A stretch of DNA of 13,089 bases, taken from assembly GCA_934454115.1 (NCBI GenBank), contig CAKSFQ010000036.1, positions 1 through 13,089 of the forward strand. Direction: 5' to 3'. The position numbers and the translations under genes are program-made. Positions 7,201 to 13,089 of this stretch are shown piece after piece (position 1 is the first letter of the stretch; every line of letters starts with the position of its first letter). The stretch comes from an uncultured Clostridia bacterium. GTDB taxonomy: Bacteria; Bacillota; Clostridia; Monoglobales; Monoglobaceae. The notes under the pieces are model-generated. The model made no database searches. It saw only the letters and a list, made by a program, of their open reading frames with translations, and was not told where the DNA came from.

Positions 7201-8474
7201 AAACCTACATTGACGATGTTGAAATCATGGAAGTTGATGTTGATACCGAAGAAAAAATGATAAAAGAATCCATACGGGCGAATTATCAAAAAAATTCCTA
7301 CGTTGACGACAGAGTCGCCATCGACCTGTCCGTAAATGACGGTCTGCCTCTAACCTACGAAAGCGAACACGGTTACATCGACGCCAATGGCTATCTGACA
7401 GATCTTGTACCAACGGGTTTTGGCATGACAGAAGAACGGTATACCGGCTCTTATGCGTACGCAGACAGAACCGTCTCAAATTCTTTTACCGTAACCGTAA
7501 AAGAACGGGAACCGATCGCCATTAAAGAAGTAAATCTTTTTGACAACGACGGTAATAAAATATATGGTATGGCAAAGGCAAAACGAATCGGCAATGTTGT
7601 TTTGGAAATTAACGAAGAAAAAGATGCAAAGGTAGTCGCTTCTCTGTACAAAAACGGCGTTATGACAGCGGTTAAAGTCGTACCCGTTGAAGAAAGCGGC
7701 GTCTGCGAAATCAATATGGATGTCGAAGGAAACGATACCTACAAAATGTTTGTGATGACAAACAACACCTTAGCGCCTCTAGCAATTCCTGCGCAGCCCT
7801 ACAAATCGCTCAGCACGGACGACAAGGTTAAAATTCTGACAATCGGCGACTCCATTGCTGCAACTTACGATCCAAACGCAACCGTACTACGCGGCTGGGG
7901 ACAAATGCTTGGCAATCAATACACAGCTAACGTGACTGTTGATAACAGCCTATCCCTCGGCGGTATGACGGCATATAACTTTTTGTTTAACGGAAGATTT
8001 GATACCCTGCTTGAAAGAATGAATGCGGGCGATTACGTTTATATTCAATTGTGCACAAATGACCGGGTTCAGAATTTTACAAAAGAAGAGTTTAAACAGT
8101 TCTTAACGCAGTTTGTGCTGATGATCAGAGACCGCGGCGGCTATCCCGTACTGATAACCTCACCGGAGGAATCAGAATGTGCCACAAACGAAAAAGGCGC
8201 CGATGGAAAATTTAAAATCAACCCGGTTCACCAAGGATATCCCGACGTTATGAGAAATATCAGCAAGGAAAGAAATGTTCCGTTGATTGACCTGAATAAA
8301 GAAACGCAAAGACTTATGGCAACACTTGGTTTGGATGCGATTCTTGCCCTAAACTACTGGACGGATGACACCATCCACTTTACCGAAGCCGGTGCAAACT
8401 ACTTAGCAGACTTTATTGCAAAGGAGTCCGCGCGAATCGGTTTGCCCATCGGCGAGTTTGTAAAAAACAAATAA
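4275..8474 (+). CDS. Secreted multidomain GLUG-repeat protein with CE12-like SGNH esterase
   Basis: A 1399-residue exported protein with a signal peptide at about 1-23 (cut near VFA). Residues about 24-860 are three beta-helix modules with GLUG-like repeats (GNAVIKNLG type). Each begins with an NDIDL-like strand and a FDGNGH-like turn and ends in a PALxW-type signature at W296, W575 and W853, a period of 278-279 residues. A jelly-roll, CBM-like domain follows (about 862-985, NLVSNGSF to YIDDVEIME), then an Ig-like segment (about 996-1077) and a linker. The C-terminal domain (about 1183-1395) is an SGNH hydrolase: GDS with nucleophile S1193, GWGQML, GG at 1229-1230, N1262, and D1365/H1368 in DTIHF. 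The pattern fits CE12 rhamnogalacturonan acetylesterases, so deacetylation of pectin or another glycan is likely. There is no LPXTG anchor and no dockerin. The gene looks more A+T-rich than its neighbours. Confidence 0.85.
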   Translation: MKKMICIFLSLALIISLTPAVFAAESSNADPILIATADELIAVAQEINKSGNGGKGRLYRLTENIDLKGEVWFDSIGSKDIPFSGTFDGNGKIISNFKIPTYASQSYVGTGLFGTVGGNAVIKNLGLERITVFGKDSYGWDVYAGGLAGEAVGNAGIDNVFVRNITFDTLPVHIGIGGGILGRANGEGVTITNSYCVNFSEMNDCCATEAGVVGRLETFAKLANCYSTANLATYAAENHAVSVENSYCINHNWYANINIAAGKQITDAQLKDKYTDLGSAFKKGIPAYGGYPALVWESAPEELSGSGTESDPFLIKNIFHLIEMSTAENTDGVYYQLANDIDLEHAGFSNFIGSYSSPFMGIFDGNGHIIKNYKLIAPPSDRIDEWQIAAGIFGYISKNAVIKNLGVENVVFNSATNNYRECIGSIVGIADGNATISGCYAKNIVNADLNSPEIMAAGAIIAATVNSGVNVENCYSIGVDFKDSTIDCDAGIVGAGIAFGTMKNCYSTATVSRVDNVSYHERVKNCYYVSAAPWPADKYVGTSVTVSELSGMANTLGAAFKPGSYATGGMPALTWQPDTESSGGTGTKDDPMIIKTAQDLICVANLENTAGMYFRLENDIDLNDSEWLTAIGSSETPFCGVFDGNGHTVSHYKLVAAGNRIYGLFGVVGGNAVITNLGVKNVKAILTNAQSWNSTCGGMIGLIQDNAVLMNCFAKDVDFGLTFNRTWEGEFEYGGGVIGRINGSGVEIRNCYSKGFTQTYDDNGVNMPPVNNDGGFAGEGACFAVVSNCYSDTTMFRAPAWLTNENCYQGQIAREWPGGYEWDADVVSDITGIAYKLGKEFAGVDNEAPILRWELGNGLYKNLVSNGSFSDTDLSAFEAPGLTIVLNKNGRISKMGHINGGATILAKAAVKRGSYYRISIRTSAASTEGAFDISVNGTDFTAHLKDNRIDTAWETQTSIIKADADELTLTFKPGVETYIDDVEIMEVDVDTEEKMIKESIRANYQKNSYVDDRVAIDLSVNDGLPLTYESEHGYIDANGYLTDLVPTGFGMTEERYTGSYAYADRTVSNSFTVTVKEREPIAIKEVNLFDNDGNKIYGMAKAKRIGNVVLEINEEKDAKVVASLYKNGVMTAVKVVPVEESGVCEINMDVEGNDTYKMFVMTNNTLAPLAIPAQPYKSLSTDDKVKILTIGDSIAATYDPNATVLRGWGQMLGNQYTANVTVDNSLSLGGMTAYNFLFNGRFDTLLERMNAGDYVYIQLCTNDRVQNFTKEEFKQFLTQFVLMIRDRGGYPVLITSPEESECATNEKGADGKFKINPVHQGYPDVMRNISKERNVPLIDLNKETQRLMATLGLDAILALNYWTDDTIHFTEAGANYLADFIAKESARIGLPIGEFVKNK

Positions 8475-8503
8475 ATGTAACAAATTTTATTATGTACGAT
8501 ATG

Positions 8504-8531
8504 CAAAAAGAGGCGTCAAGGCCTCTTTTTG
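8504..8531 (+). terminator. Rho-independent terminator after the esterase gene
   Basis: CAAAAAGAGGC (8504-8514) pairs with GCCTCTTTTTG (8521-8531) around a 6-nt loop. The T-run is part of the stem, so it could also stop minus-strand transcripts. Confidence 0.8.
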
Positions 8532-8560
8532 TATGCGGCGGCACAAGAGTCCCGCTCCCC

Positions 8561-8589
8561 TTGACAAACAAAGGAAAACAGTGTAGAAT
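8561..8589 (+). promoter_or_regulatory. Consensus sigma-A promoter of the paaK operon
   Basis: A perfect -35 box TTGACA (8561-8566), a 17-bp spacer and the -10 box TAGAAT (8584-8589). This is the best promoter in the window and predicts strong, housekeeping-type expression. Transcription would start near 8596, with a leader of about 67 nt and no obvious operator. Confidence 0.88.
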
Positions 8590-8662
8590 AAAACAGATTG
8601 CAGGACATAAAAAGCAAATTGTTTTGTACGCAAAAAACGCAAAAAAGAAAGAGTGAAATTAA

Positions 8663-9988
8663 ATGGCCATTTGGAACCAAAAGTTTGAACCCATGCCTCG
8701 TGAGGAACTGCAAAAATGGCAGAGCGAGCACTTGCGTGACGCGGTGGCACGCGTCTATGCAAACGTGGCGCCCTACCGGGCAAAGATGGACGCCATCGGC
8801 TTAAAGCCGGAGGATATCCGCGGCATTGAAGATCTCGATAAGCTCCCTTTTACCACCAAGCAGGATCTGCGCGACAACTTTCCCTACGGCTACTTTGCCA
8901 TCCCGATGGAGGACGTCACTGAGATTCATGCATCGAGCGGTACAACCGGCAAGCAGACTGTTGTCGGTATGAACAACCACGACCTCGGCATCTGGGCAGA
9001 AATCACAGCGCGTGCGCTGACCTCCTACGGGGTCACCAAACAGTCGGTGGTTCATACGGCTTATGGGTTTGGCCTGTTTACCGGTGGGTTTGGCGCGCAC
9101 TACGGCGCACTGAAGATCGGCGCACGCTCCATTCCTGTCTCCAGCGGCAACTCGCGCAGACAGATTCAGATTATGCGTGATTTCGGCAGCACCTTCTTGG
9201 CATGCACCCCCTCTTATGCGCTTTCCCTGGTTGAAACCCTCCACGACATGGGTTATTCCAAGGATGACTTAAAACTGGAGGGCGGCGCTTTCGGGGCGGA
9301 GCCTTGGACGGCACAGATGCGCAAGGAACTGGAGGATAAGCTGGGGATCAAGGCCTATGATATTTACGGATTGAGCGAAGTAATGGGGCCGGGCGTTGGT
9401 TATGACTGCGTCTGCCAGAACGGCATGCACATCAACGAGGATCACTTTATCCCGGAAATCATTGATTCCGACACGGGAGAGGTTCTGCCCCAGGGCAGCG
9501 TCGGTGAGCTGGTGTTTACCTGTATCACCAAGGAGGCGTTTCCGCTGCTTCGTTACCGTACCAAAGACATTTCTTCCTTAAACTATGAACCGTGCTCCTG
9601 CGGCAGAACCTTCGTCCGGATGAGCAAACCGATGGGCCGCAGTGATGACATGCTGATTATCCGCGGCGTTAACGTGTTCCCCTCTCAGATCGAAGAGGTG
9701 CTGATGAACACCAAGGAGACTATGCCGCATTATCAGCTGATCGTGGATCGCAAGGATAACAAGGACACCCTGGATATTTTGGTGGAGGTATCACCGGAAA
9801 TCTTCAGCGATGAAGTGAAGAATCTGGAGGCCATCACCCGCAAGGTACAGGGGAATCTGATGACCGTCTTAGGCCTTAAGGCAAACGTCAAGCTGGTAGA
9901 ACCGCGCAGCATTGCCAGAAGTGAGGGCAAGGCCGTACGCGTGATTGACAAGCGGCATTTATATACTGAGGAAAACAGAAAAGGATAG
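8663..9988 (+). CDS. paaK: Phenylacetate-CoA ligase (AMP-forming)
   Basis: A 441-residue adenylate-forming enzyme of the PaaK family, which activates phenylacetate or related aryl acids with ATP and CoA in the cytoplasm. The P-loop-like SSGTTGK is at 91-97, the GAEPW block at 211-215, YDIYGLSE at 232-239, YRTKD at 298-302 and the hinge region GRSDDMLIIRGVNVFP at 325-340, all expected for the family. Cysteine pairs C249/C251 and C311/C313 may form a structural metal site. In anaerobes such enzymes often work with indolepyruvate:ferredoxin oxidoreductase, running from aryl-acetyl-CoA to conserve ATP; those genes are not in the window. The start codon has only a weak purine-rich site (AAAGAAAGAG) upstream, but the N-terminus matches the family. 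The next gene starts 9 nt after the stop. Confidence 0.93.
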   Translation: MAIWNQKFEPMPREELQKWQSEHLRDAVARVYANVAPYRAKMDAIGLKPEDIRGIEDLDKLPFTTKQDLRDNFPYGYFAIPMEDVTEIHASSGTTGKQTVVGMNNHDLGIWAEITARALTSYGVTKQSVVHTAYGFGLFTGGFGAHYGALKIGARSIPVSSGNSRRQIQIMRDFGSTFLACTPSYALSLVETLHDMGYSKDDLKLEGGAFGAEPWTAQMRKELEDKLGIKAYDIYGLSEVMGPGVGYDCVCQNGMHINEDHFIPEIIDSDTGEVLPQGSVGELVFTCITKEAFPLLRYRTKDISSLNYEPCSCGRTFVRMSKPMGRSDDMLIIRGVNVFPSQIEEVLMNTKETMPHYQLIVDRKDNKDTLDILVEVSPEIFSDEVKNLEAITRKVQGNLMTVLGLKANVKLVEPRSIARSEGKAVRVIDKRHLYTEENRKG

Positions 9989-9997
9989 GTGATATCC

Positions 9998-10954
9998 ATG
10001 GATAAAATCACAGTGGTTGTTCCCTGCTATAACGAACAGGAGGTTTTACCCCTGTTTTATCAGGAAATCGAGAAGGTGCGCAGTAATATGCCGGAGATTG
10101 ACTTTGAGTATCTTTTTGTCAATGACGGCTCCTCGGATCGGACGCTACCGATGCTGCGTGAGCTTTCCAAGCAGGACAGCCGGGTCAAGTACGTCTCGTT
10201 TTCCCGCAACTTTGGAAAAGAGGCGGCGATGTATGCCGGTATGGATCGGGCAACCGGCGACTATATCGTCATTGTGGACGCGGATCTTCAGGATCCGCTC
10301 GATCTGATTCCCATTATGTACCGTGAGATTGTAAGCGGCCGCTGCGACTGTGTTGCCGCACGCCGCGTCACCCGTGAGGGCGAGGCGAAAATCCGCTCTT
10401 GGTTTGCGCGGATGTTTTATAAGCTGATTAACCGGATCTCTAAAACCGAGATCGTGGACGGCGCCCGTGACTACCGTATGATGACGCGACAGATGGTAAC
10501 CAGCATTTTATCCATGCAGGAGAGGAATCGATTTTCCAAGGGTATCTTCAGCTGGGTCGGCTTTGACACAAAATGGCTGGAATATAAAAACATTCAGCGC
10601 GCCGCCGGCGAGACCAAGTGGTCATTCTGGAAGCTGTTTTTGTATTCCATCGACGGTATTGTTGCATTCTCTACCGTACCGCTGGCGGTTTCTTCGGTGA
10701 TGGGCGTGCTGCTTTGTCTGTTGTCTTTTATTGGGATTATCGTTGTCATTGTCCGTGAGCTGATCTGGCACATGAGTTCTTACGGATGGGCGTCCACGAT
10801 TTGCGTGCTGTTGCTTGTCAGCGGCGTGCAGCTGCTTTGTATCGGCGTTTTAGGGCAGTATTTATCAAAGACCTATTTAGAGAGCAAGCAGCGTCCCATC
10901 TATATCATGAAGGAAACCAATACAGATACAGAACCTGACAATAAGACAAAATAA
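9998..10954 (+). CDS. Membrane-anchored family 2 glycosyltransferase (GtrB/DPM1-like)
   Basis: A 318-residue GT-A fold enzyme. The nucleotide-sugar site shows VNDGSSD (41-47) and the metal-binding DADLQDP (94-100). The RFSKGIFSWVGF stretch (178-189) and two C-terminal membrane helices (about 229-252 and 264-286) are typical of polyprenyl-phosphate glycosyltransferases such as GtrB and ArnC. These load a sugar onto undecaprenyl phosphate at the inner membrane face for wall, teichoic acid or protein glycosylation. The sugar cannot be told. The ATG at 9998 is preferred (AGGTGA at 9987-9992); an in-frame GTG at 9989 overlaps that site. It lies 9 nt after paaK, so translation is probably coupled, although no functional link between the two is known. 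It ends at a bidirectional terminator. Confidence 0.9.
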   Translation: MDKITVVVPCYNEQEVLPLFYQEIEKVRSNMPEIDFEYLFVNDGSSDRTLPMLRELSKQDSRVKYVSFSRNFGKEAAMYAGMDRATGDYIVIVDADLQDPLDLIPIMYREIVSGRCDCVAARRVTREGEAKIRSWFARMFYKLINRISKTEIVDGARDYRMMTRQMVTSILSMQERNRFSKGIFSWVGFDTKWLEYKNIQRAAGETKWSFWKLFLYSIDGIVAFSTVPLAVSSVMGVLLCLLSFIGIIVVIVRELIWHMSSYGWASTICVLLLVSGVQLLCIGVLGQYLSKTYLESKQRPIYIMKETNTDTEPDNKTK

Positions 10955-10985
10955 CGGGGCGGCTCAGTCGTCCCGTTATTTTTAT
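10950..10985. terminator. Bidirectional terminator between glycosyltransferase and MATE gene
   Basis: A 14-bp stem with two G-U pairs runs from AATAACGGG (10950-10958) to CCCGTTATT (10972-10980), with a TCA loop at 10964-10966. The plus-strand side continues as TTTTTATG, and the minus-strand side as TTTTGTCTTATT. It overlaps the last codons of the glycosyltransferase and ends next to the MATE stop codon, so it serves both convergent units. Confidence 0.85.
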
Positions 10986-11157
10986 GTACGTTCTGTCTCA
11001 AACCGACGTTTTAGCCGCGGCACCTCTACCGCATAGGCGATGATAAATAAAACTGCCGCGCCGCACCATGCGGCAGGACTTGCAAAGCATACCCCGGTGT
11101 AGCCAAAAAACGCGGCCAGAATAAACGCACCGACTAAACGTGAGATGAGCTCCACGA
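10953..11157. repeat. Duplicated MATE 3' end, copy 1
   Basis: This 205-bp block matches 12885-13089 with 8 mismatches by my count (about 96% identity) at a constant offset of 1932 bp. It covers the terminator hairpin and the last 57 codons of the MATE gene. Confidence 0.95.
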
Positions 11158-12352
11158 TACTGCTGACCAGCACAATCCCGGTGTTTCCCAGTCCCTGCTG
11201 CACATTCCGAAAGATAAGTACACAACTGAGCACCGGGTAAAAACAAGCCGAAATCGTCAGATAATGCTTGGCATATCGCACCACCTCGCCGACGTTTTCC
11301 TCCGATGCACCAATAAAGATCATCGTCAGTGCACGGCCGAAAACCGTAACCAGAACGCCGCCAAGCACTGCTATCAACATAATGATAAACGTACTTTTTC
11401 TGACGCCTTCCCGGATACGCCGATAAGAGCGTGCCCCGTAATTTTGTCCGACAAAGGTCGCCAGCGTCATGCCGACCGAGATCATGGTCTGCGTCACCAA
11501 CGCCTCAATTTTGCTGGACGCCGCATAACCGGCCATTGCCACCGCGCCGAACTGATTCAGGCTGGACTGGACTGCCATGGCGCCGGTTGCAATCACCGAG
11601 GTTTGCACCGCCATTGGCACACCCAGTCGCAAGTGATACCAGGCAAACCGACCGTTCCACTTCCAGTCGACGCGGCCGGGGAATAAATCCGGCAGTCCCT
11701 TCTTCACATAAATCAAGCACAAAACCGCCGATACCCCCTGTGAGAATACGGTTGCGACACCTGCCCCCATAACCCCCATGCGGAAGTTCAAGATGCAGAC
11801 GTAGTCCAAGATAACGTTTAACACCGAAGCAATCAGCAAAAAATACAACGGTGTCCGGCTATCACCCAGCGCACGCAAAACACTGGATAAGTAATTGTAA
11901 AGCACTGTAATGGGAATCCCCCAAAAAATCACTGTGATGTATGCTTGTGCGTCGTCAATGACCTCCGGCGGCGTGTTCATTAAAACAAGAAGGCTCCGCG
12001 TCCCCGGAATGCTGACCGCCATCAAAAGAGCGGAAAAGACCACGCAAAGCATGGCGCCCATGGCGATGCTGCGCCGCACGCCCTGCATGTCCCCGGCGCC
12101 GAACCGTTGCGATACCATAATGGCAAAGCCACCGGAAAGCCCCATGGCAAAACCAATCACACAAAACACCAAAGAACCGCTTGCACCGACCGCCGCCAGC
12201 GCATTCACGCCGATGGTTCGTCCCACGATAATGGTGTCTGCCATGGAATATAGCTGCTGAAAGATGTTTCCGATAATCATCGGAATGCTGAAGAGCAGAA
12301 TGTGACGCAGGATATTGCCGCGCGTCATATCCACCGTTTTATCCATTTTCAT
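10982..12352 (-). CDS. MATE-family multidrug/metabolite efflux transporter
   Basis: A 456-residue polytopic membrane protein with the two-MatE-domain layout and about 12 hydrophobic helices, the normal family length. The family signature near the N-terminus is clear (NIFQQLYSMADTIIVGR at 29-45), as is a FGxGD-like loop. Relatives exchange Na+ or H+ for drugs or metabolites; the substrate is unknown. The ATG at 12352 is chosen because AAGGAGGT (12367-12360) is 7 nt away; an upstream in-frame GTG at 12361 overlaps that site. It is transcribed alone from the promoter at 12391-12419, convergent with the glycosyltransferase. No regulator gene lies beside it. Its 3' end is duplicated almost exactly at 12914-13089. 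Confidence 0.92.
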   Translation of the reverse strand: MKMDKTVDMTRGNILRHILLFSIPMIIGNIFQQLYSMADTIIVGRTIGVNALAAVGASGSLVFCVIGFAMGLSGGFAIMVSQRFGAGDMQGVRRSIAMGAMLCVVFSALLMAVSIPGTRSLLVLMNTPPEVIDDAQAYITVIFWGIPITVLYNYLSSVLRALGDSRTPLYFLLIASVLNVILDYVCILNFRMGVMGAGVATVFSQGVSAVLCLIYVKKGLPDLFPGRVDWKWNGRFAWYHLRLGVPMAVQTSVIATGAMAVQSSLNQFGAVAMAGYAASSKIEALVTQTMISVGMTLATFVGQNYGARSYRRIREGVRKSTFIIMLIAVLGGVLVTVFGRALTMIFIGASEENVGEVVRYAKHYLTISACFYPVLSCVLIFRNVQQGLGNTGIVLVSSIVELISRLVGAFILAAFFGYTGVCFASPAAWCGAAVLFIIAYAVEVPRLKRRFETERT

Positions 12353-12359
12353 ACTCCAC

Positions 12360-12379
12360 ACCTCCTTGGGTCCTCCTTT
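12360..12379 (-). promoter_or_regulatory. Double Shine-Dalgarno sequence before the MATE gene
   Basis: Read on the minus strand, AAAGGAGGA (12379-12371) is followed 3 nt later by AAGGAGGT (12367-12360). The second is correctly spaced for the ATG at 12352. The first is too far for it and may be a standby site or the remnant of a small duplication. Confidence 0.6.
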
Positions 12380-12390
12380 GTAGTCGTATC

Positions 12391-12419
12391 ATCATACTAC
12401 CACTTTTTCGTTTTGTCAA
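12391..12419 (-). promoter_or_regulatory. Consensus sigma-A promoter of the MATE gene
   Basis: On the minus strand, TTGACA (12419-12414), 17 bp, then TATGAT (12396-12391). Transcription would start near 12384, only about 32 nt before the ATG, so the leader holds little besides the ribosome binding sites. Confidence 0.85.
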
Positions 12420-12469
12420 GACGTTTTTGGAAAAAATTATAATCTCTCCACCAATTTTTTGCAAAACAA

Positions 12470-12492
12470 AAAGGAGAGCAAAACTCTCCTTT
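12470..12492 (-). terminator. Minus-strand terminator-like hairpin
   Basis: AAAGGAGAG (12470-12478) and CTCTCCTTT (12484-12492) form a perfect 9-bp stem with a 5-nt loop. Read on the minus strand it is followed by TTGTTTTG; on the plus strand no T-run follows. It would stop transcripts coming leftward out of the second MATE copy and the repeat tract before they enter the MATE promoter. Confidence 0.6.
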
Positions 12493-12660
12493 CGGACTGT
12501 CGAAAAAGCCGGTTTTCAGCAAGATATTGCTTTGAATTGATAGCCCAACGCCAGCGTCACATCTGCCTGCACAGTGGCTCGATTTGACAAAAACCGTCAA
12601 ACTATCGCCTAGACTCCGGCGCTGCTCCTTTTTCCCAAAAATCAAGTAGGATTTTTGGGA
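12493..12660. repeat. Hairpin-rich intergenic element, possibly a dispersed repeat
   Basis: No gene is supported here. The tract holds several inverted repeats: AGCAA/TTGCT around 12518-12531, TTTGAC (12583-12588) with GTCAAA (12596-12601), enlarged by flanking CGAT/ATCG, and a perfect 11-bp stem TCCCAAAAATC (12633-12643) with GATTTTTGGGA (12650-12660). The minus strand has one open frame, but it runs straight through these palindromes. From memory, similar spurious peptides containing GFFDS recur between genes of gut Clostridia, suggesting a dispersed non-coding repeat; this is unverified. Confidence 0.4.
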
Positions 12661-12715
12661 CACCCTATGTTTCCCGCCGCGCCCGTACGGCAATGTCGCA
12701 ATATCTTACCGAAAA

Positions 12716-12737
12716 CGGCGTAAAATCGGCGTAAAAT
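12716..12737 (+). repeat. Tandem 11-bp direct repeat
   Basis: CGGCGTAAAAT occurs twice in immediate succession (12716-12726 and 12727-12737). It abuts the left inverted end of the palindromic element that follows. Confidence 0.7.
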
Positions 12738-12854
12738 TTCATTGCCGCGCCGCCGAGGGCGATGACTGCCGGTGGCAGTCGTCCATCGCTGACCGAGGCG
12801 AGAGCCGAGACGGCATGGCTAAGCAGGGGGCGGCGATTAGATCAAAATGAAATT
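12735..12854. repeat. Palindromic MITE-like or REP-like element
   Basis: About 120 bp are bounded by perfect 9-bp inverted ends, AATTTCATT (12735-12743) and AATGAAATT (12846-12854). Inside, CGCCGCC (12748-12754) pairs with GGCGGCG (12829-12835). A further hairpin has GACTGCC (12764-12770) with GGCAGTC (12774-12780), enclosed by GCGAT/ATCGC (12759-12763 and 12785-12789). The nested symmetry suggests a cruciform-forming or transcribed structured repeat. It has no gene and no recognisable transposase end. Confidence 0.5.
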
Positions 12855-12884
12855 ATTCGCAAAATAGAGTTTATCGACATGCTC

Positions 12885-13089
12885 AACGGGGCGGCTCAGC
12901 CGTCCCGTTATTTTTATGTACGTTCTGTCTCAAACCGGCGTTTTAGCCGCGGCACCTCTACCGCATAGGCGATGATAAATAAAACCGCTACGCCGCACCA
13001 TGTGACAGGACCTGCAAAGCATACCCCGGTGTAGCCAAAAAACGCGGCCAGAATAAACGCACCGACTAAACGTGAGATGAGCTCCACGA
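12885..13089. repeat. Duplicated MATE 3' end, copy 2, cut by the window edge
   Basis: The copy starts inside the terminator hairpin: AACGGGGCGGC (12885-12895) pairs with GCCGTCCCGTT (12899-12909). Left of 12885 the similarity to copy 1 stops abruptly. The outer A-T pairs and the minus-strand T-run of copy 1 are absent, so this hairpin keeps a T-run only on the plus strand. Confidence 0.95.
12914..13089 (-). CDS. Second MATE-family transporter, C-terminal 57 residues only
   Basis: The partial gene enters from the right edge on the minus strand and ends at the TAA at 12916-12914. The 57 residues visible differ from the end of the first MATE protein at four positions only, all in one stretch: Ser to Gly, Ala to Val, Ala to Thr and Ala to Val, around the last membrane helix (residues 26-33 of the fragment). 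The frame is intact and several other changes are silent, which suggests a working paralogue rather than a decaying copy. Everything upstream of the last 57 codons is unseen. Confidence 0.88.
   Translation of the reverse strand, partial: VELISRLVGAFILAAFFGYTGVCFAGPVTWCGVAVLFIIAYAVEVPRLKRRFETERT

Noticed and set aside
12397..12693. 98-codon open frame on the minus strand between the MATE copies
   Set aside because: It runs through at least three perfect inverted repeats and the MATE promoter, has no ribosome binding site and shows no domain; it is more likely non-coding repeat DNA.
12716..12860. CRISPR-like repeats in the right intergenic region
   Set aside because: Only one tandem 11-bp pair exists, with no spacers and no regular spacing; the rest are inverted repeats.

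Overview
The window looks like chromosomal DNA from a spore-forming, strictly anaerobic member of the Clostridia (Bacillota), probably of gut type. The reasons are a recognisable spoVM, an [FeFe]-hydrogenase maturase gene (hydG), strong AGGAGG ribosome binding sites, sigma-A promoters with 17-bp spacers, and secreted proteins with copper-amine-oxidase-like and GLUG-type repeats. No lineage below class can be fixed from the sequence alone.

Layout. Bases 1-369 hold no convincing gene, only a plus-strand terminator. A sigma-A promoter at 370-398 and a leader of about 200 nt precede a hydrogenase-linked gene pair: a small TM1266-family regulator (607-873) and hydG (1001-2449). Next comes a tiny sporulation operon, a 58-residue two-helix membrane protein (2556-2732) and the 27-residue SpoVM (2760-2843). 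It has a mother-cell-type promoter-like sequence in front and a strong terminator behind. Two separately transcribed secreted proteins follow: a 289-residue protein with a copper-amine-oxidase-like N-terminal domain (3128-3997), and a 1399-residue protein (4275-8474) with three beta-helix/GLUG modules, a jelly-roll-like domain, an Ig-like segment and a C-terminal SGNH esterase resembling CE12 rhamnogalacturonan acetylesterases. A terminator and a consensus promoter then separate off a two-gene operon of phenylacetate-CoA ligase (8663-9988) and a membrane-anchored family 2 glycosyltransferase (9998-10954).

The right end is convergent. A MATE-family exporter lies on the minus strand (10982-12352) and shares a bidirectional terminator with the glycosyltransferase. 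Upstream of it is about 530 bp without a gene, packed with inverted repeats. Then the last 205 bp repeat the 3' end of the MATE gene with 8 mismatches, so a second, nearly identical MATE gene starts or continues beyond the window.

How the genes work together. The TM1266/hydG pair belongs to building the hydrogenase H-cluster for hydrogen metabolism. The SpoVM pair acts at the forespore surface. The large esterase is likely to act on plant or host polysaccharide outside the cell. The MATE genes are likely drug or metabolite exporters. No single pathway links all of these; the window is a series of short independent transcription units. The parts least explained by known families are the SpoVM companion protein, the architecture of the large esterase, the leader RNAs, and the palindrome-rich tract between the two MATE copies.
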